Assembly (NCBI RefSeq): GCF_019880225.1
Contig: NZ_CP082284.1
Coordinates: 1-64,000 of the forward strand
Length of the DNA stretch: 64,000 bases
From: Halobaculum rubrum
GTDB taxonomy: Archaea > Halobacteriota > Halobacteria > Halobacteriales > Haloferacaceae
Direction of reading: 5' to 3'
Part shown: positions 36,060 to 43,746 of the stretch, piece after piece
Layout: every line of letters begins with the position of its first letter
Position numbering within the stretch: position 1 is the stretch's first letter
The notes under the pieces: model-generated
What the model saw: the letters and a program-made list of their open reading frames with translations, nothing else
What the model was told of the DNA's origin: nothing
The model's database searches: none
Translations under genes and position numbers: made by a program

Positions 36060-36881
36060 CTACTCTCCAGCCACCGACCGAACCGCCCGCGCGGCCGCGA
36101 GCGCCTCCCCGTGCACGCCGCCGTTCGAGGCGACCAGCCCGACCGAGTCGTGGCGCCACGGGTCGCCGTCGAGGTCCGTCACCGTCCCGCCGGCCGTCCG
36201 GACCATGTGGACGCCGGCGACGGTGTCCCAGGGGTTGCAGTCGACGTTCGTGATCGTCGCGTCGAGCGCGCCCTCCGCGACCATCGCGAGCGTCACCTGT
36301 GCCGAGCCGAACCGCCGCATGTCGCCGAAGCGCTCGACGATCTCGCCGCACGCGCGGGCGTACTCGTCGCGGGCGTCGAAGTCCCACCAGACCGTCGGCG
36401 TCGCCGCCGCGGTCTCCGGGTCCGTCCGGTCGCTGACGGTCACGCGCGTCCCGTTTCGGTACGTCGCGTCCGCGTCGGCGACGTACACGTCGTCCATCGC
36501 GGGCAGCGCGTTCGCGGCCGCGACGGGCTCGCCGTCGACGACGGCGGCGACGGCCGTCGCGAACGCGCGGATGTCACGGACGTAGTTGTTCGTCCCGTCG
36601 ATGGGGTCGATCACCCATGCGGCGCCGGTGTCCGGCACCGCCTTCAACTCGTCCTCCTCCTCGCCGACGATCGCGTCGTCCGGGAACGCCTCGCGGATCC
36701 GTTCGATGACGGCCCGCTGTCCCGCCCGATCCGCCTCGGTCACCACGTCCGTCTTCCCGTTTTTGTGCTCCACGTCGATGCCGTCGCGGAACCGCTCGCC
36801 CGCGACGGCCGCTCCCGCCCGCGCGGCCGCCTCCGCGACCGTCGCCCTGTCGGCCCCGTCGTCGGACCCCTGCGCTGTCAT
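36060..36881 (-). CDS. Inositol monophosphatase / fructose-bisphosphatase family protein
   Basis: This Mg-dependent phosphatase of the IMPase superfamily has 273 residues. Metal sites are GEEEDEL (Glu near 70), WVIDPIDGTNNYVRD (the DxxDGT motif near 88-102) and CNPWDTVAGVHMVR (Trp-Asp near 215-216). Archaeal members often act on both inositol phosphate and fructose 1,6-bisphosphate. A GTG at 36899 adds six residues. The ATG at 36881 is chosen because a CTATTC box lies about 31 nt upstream of it. Confidence 0.9.
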   Translation of the reverse strand: MTAQGSDDGADRATVAEAAARAGAAVAGERFRDGIDVEHKNGKTDVVTEADRAGQRAVIERIREAFPDDAIVGEEEDELKAVPDTGAAWVIDPIDGTNNYVRDIRAFATAVAAVVDGEPVAAANALPAMDDVYVADADATYRNGTRVTVSDRTDPETAAATPTVWWDFDARDEYARACGEIVERFGDMRRFGSAQVTLAMVAEGALDATITNVDCNPWDTVAGVHMVRTAGGTVTDLDGDPWRHDSVGLVASNGGVHGEALAAARAVRSVAGE

Positions 36882-37052
36882 GCGCGTTCGCTCGGACACC
36901 AGCCCGGAATAGCCGTCGGTTCCGGTCAGCGCGTCGCTCCGGGCGGCAGGTCGTCGCCGCGACTGAGGGCTCGGTTAGTCGACTGGACGCCGCAGTCGGT
37001 TCACCCCCGCCCCCGCGGGAGTTTTATTCTCGCGTGTCACAACCTCCCGAAC

Positions 37053-37370
37053 GTGTCCGACGACGACGAGAACGAGGCGCGCGACGCGGCCCGCCTTCCG
37101 GCGTCCACGGATCCGGATGAGTGTCCGGCGGACGTCGAGTCGGTGCTCACGCAGTTGGTGGAATCGGCGCGCGTCGCCGTCCGCGACGGACGGCCGGAGG
37201 ACGCCGTCGCCGCCGTCGAGACGGTTCGAACGGTGGCTCGGAACAAGCTATCCGACGGGGACCACAGGCGACGGCTCGTCCACGGCTGTGACCGTGTCGC
37301 CGACCTCGCGGCCGACGATCCGCCGGTCGCGGCCGAGTACCTCGACGCGATGTCCAGACGACTCCCGTGA
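37053..37370 (+). CDS. Small helical haloarchaeal protein
   Basis: The 105-residue acidic protein is of unknown function and looks all-helical (SVLTQLVESARVAVRDGRPE, then DAVAAVETVRTVARNKL). The GTG at 37053 lies about 26 nt after TTTTATTC (37022-37029), a typical leaderless arrangement. Without this promoter the choice of start would be arbitrary, because the frame is open for about 340 codons upstream as the antisense of the IMPase gene. It may act as a small interaction module. Confidence 0.65.
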   Translation: MSDDDENEARDAARLPASTDPDECPADVESVLTQLVESARVAVRDGRPEDAVAAVETVRTVARNKLSDGDHRRRLVHGCDRVADLAADDPPVAAEYLDAMSRRLP

Positions 37371-37394
37371 CGTTCGGTGCCGCCGGATCGAGAC

Positions 37395-37410
37395 TACTCG
37401 AACGCGAGTA
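37395..37410. promoter_or_regulatory. TrmB-type operator palindrome
   Basis: TACTCG-AACG-CGAGTA is a perfect 6+6 palindrome of the TACT-N7-GAGTA class, 107 nt before the gene at 37517 and 24 nt after the stop of the previous gene. Confidence 0.6.
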
Positions 37411-37462
37411 TCGGTTCGGCTTCGAACGGCGATATCGGCCGGGAGCGACCGAGAGGACTGTT

Positions 37463-37478
37463 TACTCGCATTCGACTC
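37463..37478. promoter_or_regulatory. Near-match to the TrmB-type operator, next to a TATA-like box
   Basis: TACTCGCATTCGACTC shares its first 13 bases with the operator at 17613 and differs from the full palindrome only in the right half-site. It ends 8 nt before the CTTAAG box (37487-37492) of the gene at 37517. Confidence 0.45.
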
Positions 37479-37516
37479 AGACCGAACTTAAGACGCAGTA
37501 CGTGGACGGATAGTGT

Positions 37517-37768
37517 ATGCGCCCAGGCGAGGCGGTCAGACAGATCGAGTACGTCATCGACGCGACGACGACCGACGGCGGCCGACGCTGTGCGGCCGGC
37601 TATCGCCCGGCGTTCGAGCGCGTCCACGCCGCCGGGGACGGCGACGACGTCGCCGATCTCGCGGCCGCTCTCGGCGACGAGGTTCGCGACGGCGCGCGTC
37701 CGGACCCGGCGGCCGCCGGCCGCGTCGCCGACGAACTGCTCGGCGTCGCGACCGACGGCGGATCGTAA
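37517..37768 (+). CDS. Small haloarchaeal protein behind two TrmB-type sites
   Basis: The 83-residue protein, opening MRPGEAVRQIEYVID, is probably helical and cytosolic; I do not recognise it. The CTTAAG box is about 27 nt before the ATG, which fits a leaderless transcript. Two palindromes of TrmB type upstream suggest that its expression follows carbon source. It is the last gene before the repeat-rich tRNA-Leu region. Confidence 0.65.
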   Translation: MRPGEAVRQIEYVIDATTTDGGRRCAAGYRPAFERVHAAGDGDDVADLAAALGDEVRDGARPDPAAAGRVADELLGVATDGGS

Positions 37769-37852
37769 CGACACCGGAGGACGGCGGAGCGCCTTCTCAC
37801 ATCTCGCAGTCGAGAGAGTCACGGCTCCGGGGGTACTGGTGTCGGCTTCGAA

Positions 37853-37939
37853 GTGAGTTTTGCGAGCGAAGAGCGCTCCGCGAGCGTCTTCCGCATCACG
37901 GGGGATGACCCCGGCGATGCGAGGGAAGGGATTTGAACC
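37853..37939. repeat. 87-bp direct repeat, copy A (tRNA-Leu 3' end plus flank)
   Basis: This copy is 350 nt before copy B (38203-38289) and differs at one base (C at 37867, G at 38217). It contains the last 22 bases of tRNA-Leu (37918-37939, minus strand) and 65 bases of its downstream flank. This is the form of a duplicated attachment site left by site-specific integration at a tRNA 3' end. Confidence 0.75.
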
Positions 37940-38016
37940 ACGGTCGCAGCGAGCTGCTCCCTGCTTCAAATCCTTCCTCAGTGCATCTCGCTCGGCCTCT
38001 GAGGGCCTCGCTGCGA

Positions 38017-38172
38017 TGCGAGGGAAGGGATTTGAACCCTTGGACCACGGGAAGACGGTCGATCGCTCGCTTGCGGTCTCACTTCGTTCGACCGCGTCTC
38101 GCCCACGCTGCGTCTTCCCTGCTCTCGTTCGCTACGCTCACGAGACCTCTACAGGAGCGGATCTTGAGTCCG
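38017..38172 (-). pseudogene. Interrupted, truncated tRNA-Leu copy
   Basis: Bases 38017-38046 match the 3' end of the intact tRNA-Leu, and 38144-38172 match its variable and anticodon arm, including the CAA anticodon. The two parts are separated by 97 bases flanked by GACC direct repeats. The 5' half of the tRNA (D arm, 5' acceptor strand) is missing. The insert holds GGGAAGACG/CGTCTTCCC and CGGTCGA/TCGACCG inverted repeats. It cannot form a working tRNA. Confidence 0.75.
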
Positions 38173-38202
38173 TAGTACACCCGTTGCTCATCGGTGTTTC
38201 GA

Positions 38203-38289
38203 GTGAGTTTTGCGAGGGAAGAGCGCTCCGCGAGCGTCTTCCGCATCACGGGGGATGACCCCGGCGATGCGAGGGAAGGGATTTGAACC
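38203..38289. repeat. 87-bp direct repeat, copy B (overlaps the intact tRNA-Leu)
   Basis: This copy covers the last 22 bases of the functional tRNA-Leu and 65 bases of its downstream flank. It matches copy A at 37853-37939 with a single mismatch. Confidence 0.75.
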
Positions 38290-38351
38290 CTTGGACCTCT
38301 ACAGGAGCGGATCTTGAGTCCGCCGCCGTTTCCGAGCTTGGCTACCCTCGC
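38268..38351 (-). tRNA. tRNA-Leu (anticodon CAA)
   Basis: The 84-nt gene has a 7-bp acceptor stem GCGAGGG/CCCTCGC with discriminator A. The anticodon stem is GCGGA/TCCGC around the loop CTCAAGA (anticodon CAA). A long class II variable arm (about CTCCTGTAGAGGT) and a T-arm AAGGG-TTCAAAT-CCCTT complete the fold. No intron is present. A TATATG element lies about 31 nt upstream. This is the only intact copy in a cluster of three related fragments. Confidence 0.93.
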
Positions 38352-38381
38352 ACGCGGTTCCGGGGACGGTTCCCCGGCGGG

Positions 38382-38386
38382 TATAT
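38382..38386 (-). promoter_or_regulatory. TATA box for tRNA-Leu
   Basis: ATATA on the minus strand, about 31 nt before the first base of tRNA-Leu, with a G/C-rich context on both sides. This fits a start a few bases before the mature 5' end. Confidence 0.5.
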
Positions 38387-38464
38387 GCTCCGATTTGGCT
38401 CTGCTGAAATCCTCTTCTTCAGACATATTATCGCTTGAAATAGCCGGTCGATGAAAGCCGCGTA

Positions 38465-38662
38465 TCACTCAGAAGAGTCGGATTCTGGGCTCTGACTCAC
38501 AGCGCTCAGCGACGAAAAGAAACTCCCAATAAGTCCAATCAACCCAATCCCAAGTGAAGCGAGAACAATAGTATTCGAGGCACCGTATCCACTGGCTTCA
38601 ATTCGGACTGCCAACAGCATTAATACAATACTGAACAGGAGGACATCTCTTGACAGGGACAC
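38465..38662 (-). CDS. Small two-helix membrane protein in a low-G+C patch
   Basis: The 65-residue protein has two predicted membrane helices (LLFSIVLMLLAVRIE near 8-22 and TIVLASLGIGLIGLIGSFF near 31-49) and a Ser/Glu-rich tail. The GTG at 38662 is the start of the longest frame; a shorter ATG start is possible. The DNA is much A/T-richer than neighbours and codon use differs, which suggests acquired DNA. It is divergent from a second two-helix protein at 38915 with a similar second helix. Confidence 0.5.
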   Translation of the reverse strand: MSLSRDVLLFSIVLMLLAVRIEASGYGASNTIVLASLGIGLIGLIGSFFSSLSAVSQSPESDSSE

Positions 38663-38914
38663 ATATCTCCTGCTACCAGCAAACTGTTTAATTTTCTCGA
38701 TTGGGTTGCCTCGTCCACTGCAATACCGATACTTAGGAAGCGATCTATCCCATTGAGGCGGGTTCTCACCACCTGATTTGGTTCGAAACAGCCGATCGGC
38801 AGATGTGCAAACGCACCACCCTACTTGGATGCAGGTGATGCTATGACGTGTTAAACTACAAGCAAATTTTGACTGTCCAAAGTACCTATCATCTTTTCAT
38901 GAATACCACCAGAC
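38663..38914. other. A/T-rich spacer between two divergent small genes
   Basis: This 252-base spacer has clearly lower G+C than the flanks. It contains several TATA-like runs, such as TTTAATTTTC near 38687-38696, that could drive either gene. I see no RNA gene and no mobile-element end. Confidence 0.4.
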
Positions 38915-39100
38915 ATGGTTGAGGATAGAATGTCGAAGATAGTGTTAGGTATCGGAACAGTTGGGATAATAGCAGGGTTGCTCGTCATCATTCAATTGCC
39001 ATCTGCCAATCAATATCACGAAACGACACTTTCAGCCGCTGGGATCGGGGTTCTACTTGTTCTATTCGGTATCAAAGCTCTCGCTGAGTCAAAGAGGTAG
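38915..39100 (+). CDS. Small two-helix membrane protein in a low-G+C patch
   Basis: The 61-residue protein has two predicted membrane helices (KIVLGIGTVGIIAGLLVIIQL near 8-28 and TTLSAAGIGVLLVLFGIKAL near 38-57) and a short Lys/Arg end. An alternative ATG (38930) would remove five residues. Size, two-helix design and the second helix resemble the protein at 38465, but homology is unproven. Low G+C suggests foreign origin. Function is unknown; small two-helix proteins can be phage, toxin or membrane-stress factors. Confidence 0.55.
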   Translation: MVEDRMSKIVLGIGTVGIIAGLLVIIQLPSANQYHETTLSAAGIGVLLVLFGIKALAESKR

Positions 39101-39208
39101 AGCGTTACTGCGCTTCGTGCCGACACTGTATTGACCGCAACCTGAGCGAGACATCTCACTTGCTGAGGATTTCAACAGAGCCTCCGATTTTCGACCGGGG
39201 CCTGCGCG

Positions 39209-39490
39209 TCAGCGTCCCCGTCGAGGCGCCGTCCCGGCCTGCCGCAGCGACATGTACAACACGATCCCGAACGAGCCCATGAGGAGTCCGAACTCTACCC
39301 CGTCCGGGCTCCCGCCGTCGCCCGCGAGAAACAGCAGGAAGCTCGCTCCCGCCGTCGCGAGCGCGAGCGCGTACAGCACGGCCGGACGCGCCCCCGGATC
39401 GCTCAGCACGCGCCACGTCCGGGCCGCGTCGCGTCGGGCTCGCCTCCCCATCGACCGCGTCCACGCCGCCACTCGTCGCAGTAGGGCCAT
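39209..39490 (-). CDS. Small membrane protein, function unknown
   Basis: The 93-residue protein has a strongly basic N-terminal part ([19 protein letters not shown], unusual for a halophile) and then two hydrophobic stretches ([20 protein letters not shown] near 37-56 and [16 protein letters not shown] near 67-82). The basic start should lie on the cytosolic face. It is divergent from the DUF309 gene. G+C has returned to the chromosome average. Confidence 0.6.
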   Translation of the reverse strand: MALLRRVAAWTRSMGRRARRDAARTWRVLSDPGARPAVLYALALATAGASFLLFLAGDGGSPDGVEFGLLMGSFGIVLYMSLRQAGTAPRRGR

Positions 39491-39621
39491 CGAGTACGCG
39501 TCCCTCGGCGCCGATGACAGTAAAACCGTTCGCCGGGTTCCACATCCGCGGCGATACGCCGTCCCGATCGATGGCCCTCCGCGGCGATGGTGTTACGGCC
39601 GTCGCGCGCGGATCCGACGAC

Positions 39622-40107
39622 ATGGACGACCACACGCGCGATCTGAGCGTCGCGCCGCCGTTGGGCAACCCGGCCGGCTGGCGCGCCGACGAGCGCGTCT
39701 GGGAACACGCTACCCTCCGGCGAGCCACCGAACACGGCGTCCGACTGTTCAACGCCGGAGACTACCACGAATCGCACGACTGCTTCGAGGACGAGTGGTA
39801 CAACTACGGCGGCGGATCCGTCGAGAGCGCGTTCCTCCACGGGATGGTGCAGGTCGCCGCCGGCGCGTACAAGCACGTCGACTTCGAGAACGACGACGGC
39901 ATGCGCAGCCTCTTCGAGACGGCGTTGCAGTACCTCAACGGGGTCCCGGGCGACTTCTACGGCGTCGCCGTCGACGACGTGCGCGAGACCCTCCGTCGCG
40001 CGCTCGAGGACCCGGCCGTCCTCGACGGGTGGGAGATCGAACTCGATGGCCAGCGCGCGACCGCCTACGAGGCGGACTACGAGTACGTCGAGTCGCTGGA
40101 GCACTGA
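39622..40107 (+). CDS. DUF309 family protein
   Basis: DUF309 proteins are small helical proteins of unknown function. The 161-residue protein shows the hallmark [20 protein letters not shown] (near 36-55) and [18 protein letters not shown]. The conserved His/Glu set suggests a buried metal or acid cluster. The frame extends 36 codons up to 39514, but the ATG at 39622 starts the usual family length. A membrane gene lies divergently upstream. Confidence 0.88.
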   Translation: MDDHTRDLSVAPPLGNPAGWRADERVWEHATLRRATEHGVRLFNAGDYHESHDCFEDEWYNYGGGSVESAFLHGMVQVAAGAYKHVDFENDDGMRSLFETALQYLNGVPGDFYGVAVDDVRETLRRALEDPAVLDGWEIELDGQRATAYEADYEYVESLEH

Positions 40108-40193
40108 TCGGAACGGCGGGGCCGCGCCGTCCGAACACCGCCCCCGACGGCCGCGACCCCCGCGCTTTTCGCCACGCGGGCGGACCGACCGAT

Positions 40194-41288
40194 ATGGACG
40201 GATTCGACCTGCTCCGTGATCTCACGGAGTCCCACGGCCCCGTCGGCTTCGAGACTGAACCGCACGAACTCGTCGCCGACGAACTCGGCGGGCACGTCGA
40301 CCATATCAGGACCGACGCCATGGGCAACGTCGTCGGCACCGTCGAGGGAGACGGGGAGGGCCCCGAACTCCTGATCGCCGCACACATGGACGAGATCGGG
40401 TTCATGGTCCGCCACGTCGACGACGACGGCTTCGTCCGCGTGAGCCCGCTCGGCGGCTGGAACCCCGAGATCCTTCGTTCGGCTCGCGTCCGCGTCCACG
40501 CCGACGCGGGTGACGATCCGATCGACGGCGTCATCGGCGCGATCCCGGCACACGTCCGCGACACCGAGTCCGAGCAGGACGTCGAGGACGTCGCGATCGA
40601 CCTCGGACTCGACGGCGGGACGGCGCGCGAGCGGGTCGCCGTCGGCGACGCGGTGACGATGCGCGCGCCGACCGAGCGCATCGGCGAGTGTGTGAGCGGC
40701 AAGGCGCTCGACGACCGCGCGGGCGTGTGGGCGGTGCTCCGGGCGGCCGCCCGGGCCGACCCCGACGCGACGGTCCACTACGTCGCGACCACCCAGGAGG
40801 AGGTCGGCCTCCGCGGGGCCGAGGGCGTCGGCGTCGACATCGACCCTGACGTGGCCATCGCGGTCGACGGGACGCTCGAACGGGCGGTCCCCGGCGTCGA
40901 CGCCGCCGATCACGTGACGACGCGCGGCGACGGCGTCGCGATCAAGCGCAAGGACGCGACCGTCGTGCCGACGCCGGCGGTTGTCGAGCGGCTGGAGGCG
41001 CTCGCGGACGACCGCGAGGTGCCGTTCCAGCGCGAGGTCGCCGCGAGCATCGGCACCGACACGGGCGCGCTCCAGACGGCCGCGGGGTCGACACCGGTCG
41101 GCGCCGTCTCGATTCCGGTGCGGTATCATCACTCGACCGTCGAAACGGCCCACGCTGACGACCTCGCGGCGACGGTCGACCTGCTCGTGGCGGTCGCCGA
41201 GGCCGGGGCGGCAGGGCTGTGGTCCGCCACGGACGGCGCCGTCGGCAGTGTCGCCGCCGACGAAGCTGACGGCGAAGCCGACCCCTGA
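40194..41288 (+). CDS. M42-family metallopeptidase (TET-like aminopeptidase), copy 1
   Basis: M42 peptidases form large tetrahedral TET complexes that trim peptides from the proteasome. The 364-residue protein has the two-metal site residues in LLIAAHMDEIGFMV (His-x-Asp near 64-66), SGKALDDRAGVWA (Asp), TTQEEVGLRGAEG (Glu-Glu), IAVDGTLER (Asp) and RYHHSTVETA (His). The ATG at 40194 gives the correct start. A second M42 protein follows at 42628, so the two may have different specificities or form a mixed complex. Confidence 0.92.
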   Translation: MDGFDLLRDLTESHGPVGFETEPHELVADELGGHVDHIRTDAMGNVVGTVEGDGEGPELLIAAHMDEIGFMVRHVDDDGFVRVSPLGGWNPEILRSARVRVHADAGDDPIDGVIGAIPAHVRDTESEQDVEDVAIDLGLDGGTARERVAVGDAVTMRAPTERIGECVSGKALDDRAGVWAVLRAAARADPDATVHYVATTQEEVGLRGAEGVGVDIDPDVAIAVDGTLERAVPGVDAADHVTTRGDGVAIKRKDATVVPTPAVVERLEALADDREVPFQREVAASIGTDTGALQTAAGSTPVGAVSIPVRYHHSTVETAHADDLAATVDLLVAVAEAGAAGLWSATDGAVGSVAADEADGEADP

Positions 41289-41341
41289 GGCGGCGGCTCC
41301 CGAACCACGTCGCTCAAATGCGTCCCCGACCCACAACAGAT

Positions 41342-42196
41342 ATGCAAGTTTACCAGCTCGGCGATGGCGTTCCCGAGGTGGCCGTCGTGGCGGGGATCCA
41401 CGGCGACGAGCCCTGCGGACCGCGAGCGGTCGAGCGACTGCTGGCGGCCGACCCCGACGTGGAGCGTCCGGTGAAGCTGATCGTCGCGAACGAGGCGGCG
41501 CTCGAGGCGGGCGTCCGCTACACCGATGAGGACCTGAACCGCGCGTTTCCCGGCGATCCCAACGGCGACACCCACGAATCGCAGCTGGCACACCATCTCC
41601 TGGCCGAACTCGAGGGCTGTACGGTGCTCGCGCTCCACTCGACGCAGTCGACCGACGAGCCGTTCGCGGTCGCCGAGTCCGTCGACGAGATCGCCCGCGC
41701 CATCGTCCCGCACCTCCCGGTATCGAAGCTGCTGCGGACGGAGGGGCTCGCGAAGGGCCGGCTCATCCAGCACCCGCACACGATCGAAGTCGAGTGCGGC
41801 CTGCAGGGAACAGACGCCGCCGCCGAGAACGGCTACCGACTGGTTCGGGGGTTCCTCGCGGCGACCGGCGCGCTTTCGACGGCGTCCGTCGATGGCGACC
41901 CCGAACCCGCTGTCGACGGCGGATGTCCCGAAGGCGAGCGGTGTTCGACCTCGAACGCGGCGGTCGAGGTGTTCGAACTCATCGAGCCCGTGCCGAAGCC
42001 CGAGGCCGACGAGTACGAGGTGTTCGTCGAGAACTTCACAGAAGTGGCCGTCGGCGAGCGCTTCGCCGCCGCCGACGGCGAGGTGTTCACCGCCGCCGAG
42101 TCGTTCTATCCGGCGCTGATGTCGCCGTACGGCTACGCCGACGTGTTCGGCTACGCGGCCGACCGCGTCGGCGTGCTCGCCGATCGATCCGCGTAG
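41342..42196 (+). CDS. Succinylglutamate desuccinylase / aspartoacylase family protein
   Basis: This zinc carboxypeptidase-fold hydrolase has 284 residues. Zinc ligands are visible in VVAGIHGDEPCGPRA (His-x2-Glu near 17-20) and VLALHSTQST (His near 101), and TDEDLNRAFPGDP is the typical Asn-Arg loop. The C-terminal part (EVFELIEPVPKPEADEYEVF onward) is a beta barrel domain. The ATG at 41342 is favoured over 41318. The substrate is an N-acyl amino acid or similar; the family does not allow a closer call. It sits between two M42 peptidases. Confidence 0.88.
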   Translation: MQVYQLGDGVPEVAVVAGIHGDEPCGPRAVERLLAADPDVERPVKLIVANEAALEAGVRYTDEDLNRAFPGDPNGDTHESQLAHHLLAELEGCTVLALHSTQSTDEPFAVAESVDEIARAIVPHLPVSKLLRTEGLAKGRLIQHPHTIEVECGLQGTDAAAENGYRLVRGFLAATGALSTASVDGDPEPAVDGGCPEGERCSTSNAAVEVFELIEPVPKPEADEYEVFVENFTEVAVGERFAAADGEVFTAAESFYPALMSPYGYADVFGYAADRVGVLADRSA

Positions 42197-42214
42197 GCCT
42201 CGGGGCAGTCCGAC

Positions 42215-42493
42215 TCAGATCTCGTCGTCCAGCTCCTCGAGCTCCTCGATCGGGTCCAGGTCGTCGCTCAGTACTTTCTTCGCGCCGACGGCGAGCGCGA
42301 CGAGCGCCGCCACGACCGCGAGGACACCCAGGGCTTTCCCGACGCCCGACCCGGACGACTCGGCCTCCTCGCCGGCGTCGCCCGCGTCGGGGGCGTCAGC
42401 CCCGTCGGTGCCGTCCGTCGTGCCCCCGATCGCGGAGGGGCCGATGTCGATCCCGTCGTGGAAGTGCAGCTCGAACAGCGTGAAGTTCGCCAT
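42215..42493 (-). CDS. Small single-helix protein with an ELHFHDG start
   Basis: The 92-residue protein opens MANFTLFELHFHDGIDIGPS, then has an acidic, Gly/Asp-rich linker, one membrane helix (ALGVLAVVAALVALAVGAK near 54-72) and an acidic end. The conserved-looking start with two His, followed by a tethered linker, suggests a short recognition segment outside the membrane. I cannot name the family. It lies opposite the peptidase genes. Confidence 0.7.
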   Translation of the reverse strand: MANFTLFELHFHDGIDIGPSAIGGTTDGTDGADAPDAGDAGEEAESSGSGVGKALGVLAVVAALVALAVGAKKVLSDDLDPIEELEELDDEI

Positions 42494-42627
42494 GTCGGAT
42501 GGATGGTCCGGTATCCTGTTATTGGTTTGGATCGTGTCGTCCCGCCCGGAGCGTCCCCCTTCTCTCGTCCCGCGGCCCGTACGCGCGGACCGGCGGCTTC
42601 ATTTGGGGTCGGACCCGGGACACCCAT

Positions 42628-43692
42628 ATGCACGCAACCCGCAGGGCGTTCCTCGACGACCTCCTCACAACCCCCTCTCCATCCGGGTTCGAAACCGACG
42701 GACAGCGCGTCTGGGTCGACTACGTCCGGCAGTTCGCCGACGACGTGTGGACCGACGCCTACGGCAACGCCGTCGCGGTACACGAGGGAGACGGTGACGG
42801 TCCCCGGGTGGCGTTCACCGGCCACGCCGACGAGATCGGGTTCATGGTTCGGCGGATCACCGACGACGGCTTCCTTCGCCTCACTCGCGTGGGCGGCTCC
42901 GACCGGACCGTCTCGAAGGGGCAACACGTCACGGTCCACGCGGCTGACGGCCCGGTACAGGGCGTGATCGGCCAGACTGCCATCCACCTCCGCGACCGCG
43001 ACGACGACGAGATCGAGGACGTGGCCGAACAGTTCGTCGACGTCGGCGCCGCCGACGAGGCCGAGGCGAGAGAACTGGTCGAGGTCGGCGACCCCGTGAC
43101 GTTCTCCTCGACGGTCCACGACCTCCACGGCGACCGGATCTCCGCGCGCGGAATGGACAACCGCGTGGGCACGTGGGCCGTCGCCGAGGGGCTCCGGCGG
43201 GCGGTCGAGGCTGACGTGGACGCCACGGTGTACGCCGTCTCGACCGTTCAGGAGGAGATCGGGCTCAACGGCGCGGAGATGATCGGCTTCGACCTCGACC
43301 CGGACGTGGCCGTCGCCGCGGACGTGACCCACGCGACGGACAACCCCGACGTGAACGACGAGTACCGCGGGCCGGTCGAACTCGGCGCCGGACCGGTCGT
43401 CGCCCGCGGCTCCGCGAACCACCCCCGCGTCGTCGAGCTGGCGCGGGGGGCCGCCGAAGCCGACGACATCGACTCCCAACTGCAGGCGGCGGGCATCCGC
43501 ACCGGGACCGACGCCGACGCGTTTTTCACCAGCCGCGGGGGGATCCCCTCGCTGAACGTCGGCATCCCGAACCGGTACATGCACACACCCGTGGAGGTGA
43601 TCGACGCGGCCGATCTCGTCGCCGTCGCGGACCTGTTCGGCGCGATGGCCGCTCGCGCGCCCGACTACGCGCCGTTCACTGTCGACATCTGA
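42628..43692 (+). CDS. M42-family metallopeptidase (TET-like aminopeptidase), copy 2
   Basis: The 354-residue paralogue of the peptidase at 40194 has VAFTGHADEIGFMVRRI (His-x-Asp), SARGMDNRVGTWA (Asp), STVQEEIGLNGAEMIG (Glu-Glu), VAADVTHATDNPDV (Asp) and PNRYMHTPVEVID (His). The ATG at 42628 follows CACCCAT and gives the standard length; the frame above it is a shadow. It shares only moderate similarity with copy 1, so the duplication is old. Confidence 0.92.
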   Translation: MHATRRAFLDDLLTTPSPSGFETDGQRVWVDYVRQFADDVWTDAYGNAVAVHEGDGDGPRVAFTGHADEIGFMVRRITDDGFLRLTRVGGSDRTVSKGQHVTVHAADGPVQGVIGQTAIHLRDRDDDEIEDVAEQFVDVGAADEAEARELVEVGDPVTFSSTVHDLHGDRISARGMDNRVGTWAVAEGLRRAVEADVDATVYAVSTVQEEIGLNGAEMIGFDLDPDVAVAADVTHATDNPDVNDEYRGPVELGAGPVVARGSANHPRVVELARGAAEADDIDSQLQAAGIRTGTDADAFFTSRGGIPSLNVGIPNRYMHTPVEVIDAADLVAVADLFGAMAARAPDYAPFTVDI

Positions 43693-43746
43693 TCTCCGGG
43701 CGACGGCGCTTGCTTGCGGCGGAAGTCGCGCCGCCGGGGACGCCGG

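Larger units (their letters stand above)
37769..38267. other. Gene-free region of tRNA-Leu fragments and palindromes
   Basis: I see no credible gene in these 500 bases; the open frames crossing it are accidental. It holds copy A of the 87-bp repeat, an inverted echo of the tRNA T-arm (37923-37936 against 37964-37976), a broken tRNA-Leu copy (38017-38172) and most of copy B. Confidence 0.7.

Noticed and set aside
38017-38172. A second functional tRNA-Leu with an intron
   Set aside because: The interruption is between variable arm and T-arm, not at the canonical intron site, there is no bulge-helix-bulge pattern, and the 5' half of the tRNA is absent.
37860-38258. Open frames through the tRNA-Leu repeat region (up to 132 codons)
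   Set aside because: They run through tRNA fragments and palindromes and repeat the same peptide because the DNA repeats; no coding character is visible.
37769-39200. A complete integrative element or provirus at tRNA-Leu
   Set aside because: No integrase, replication or capsid gene is present; only attachment-like repeats and two small genes remain.
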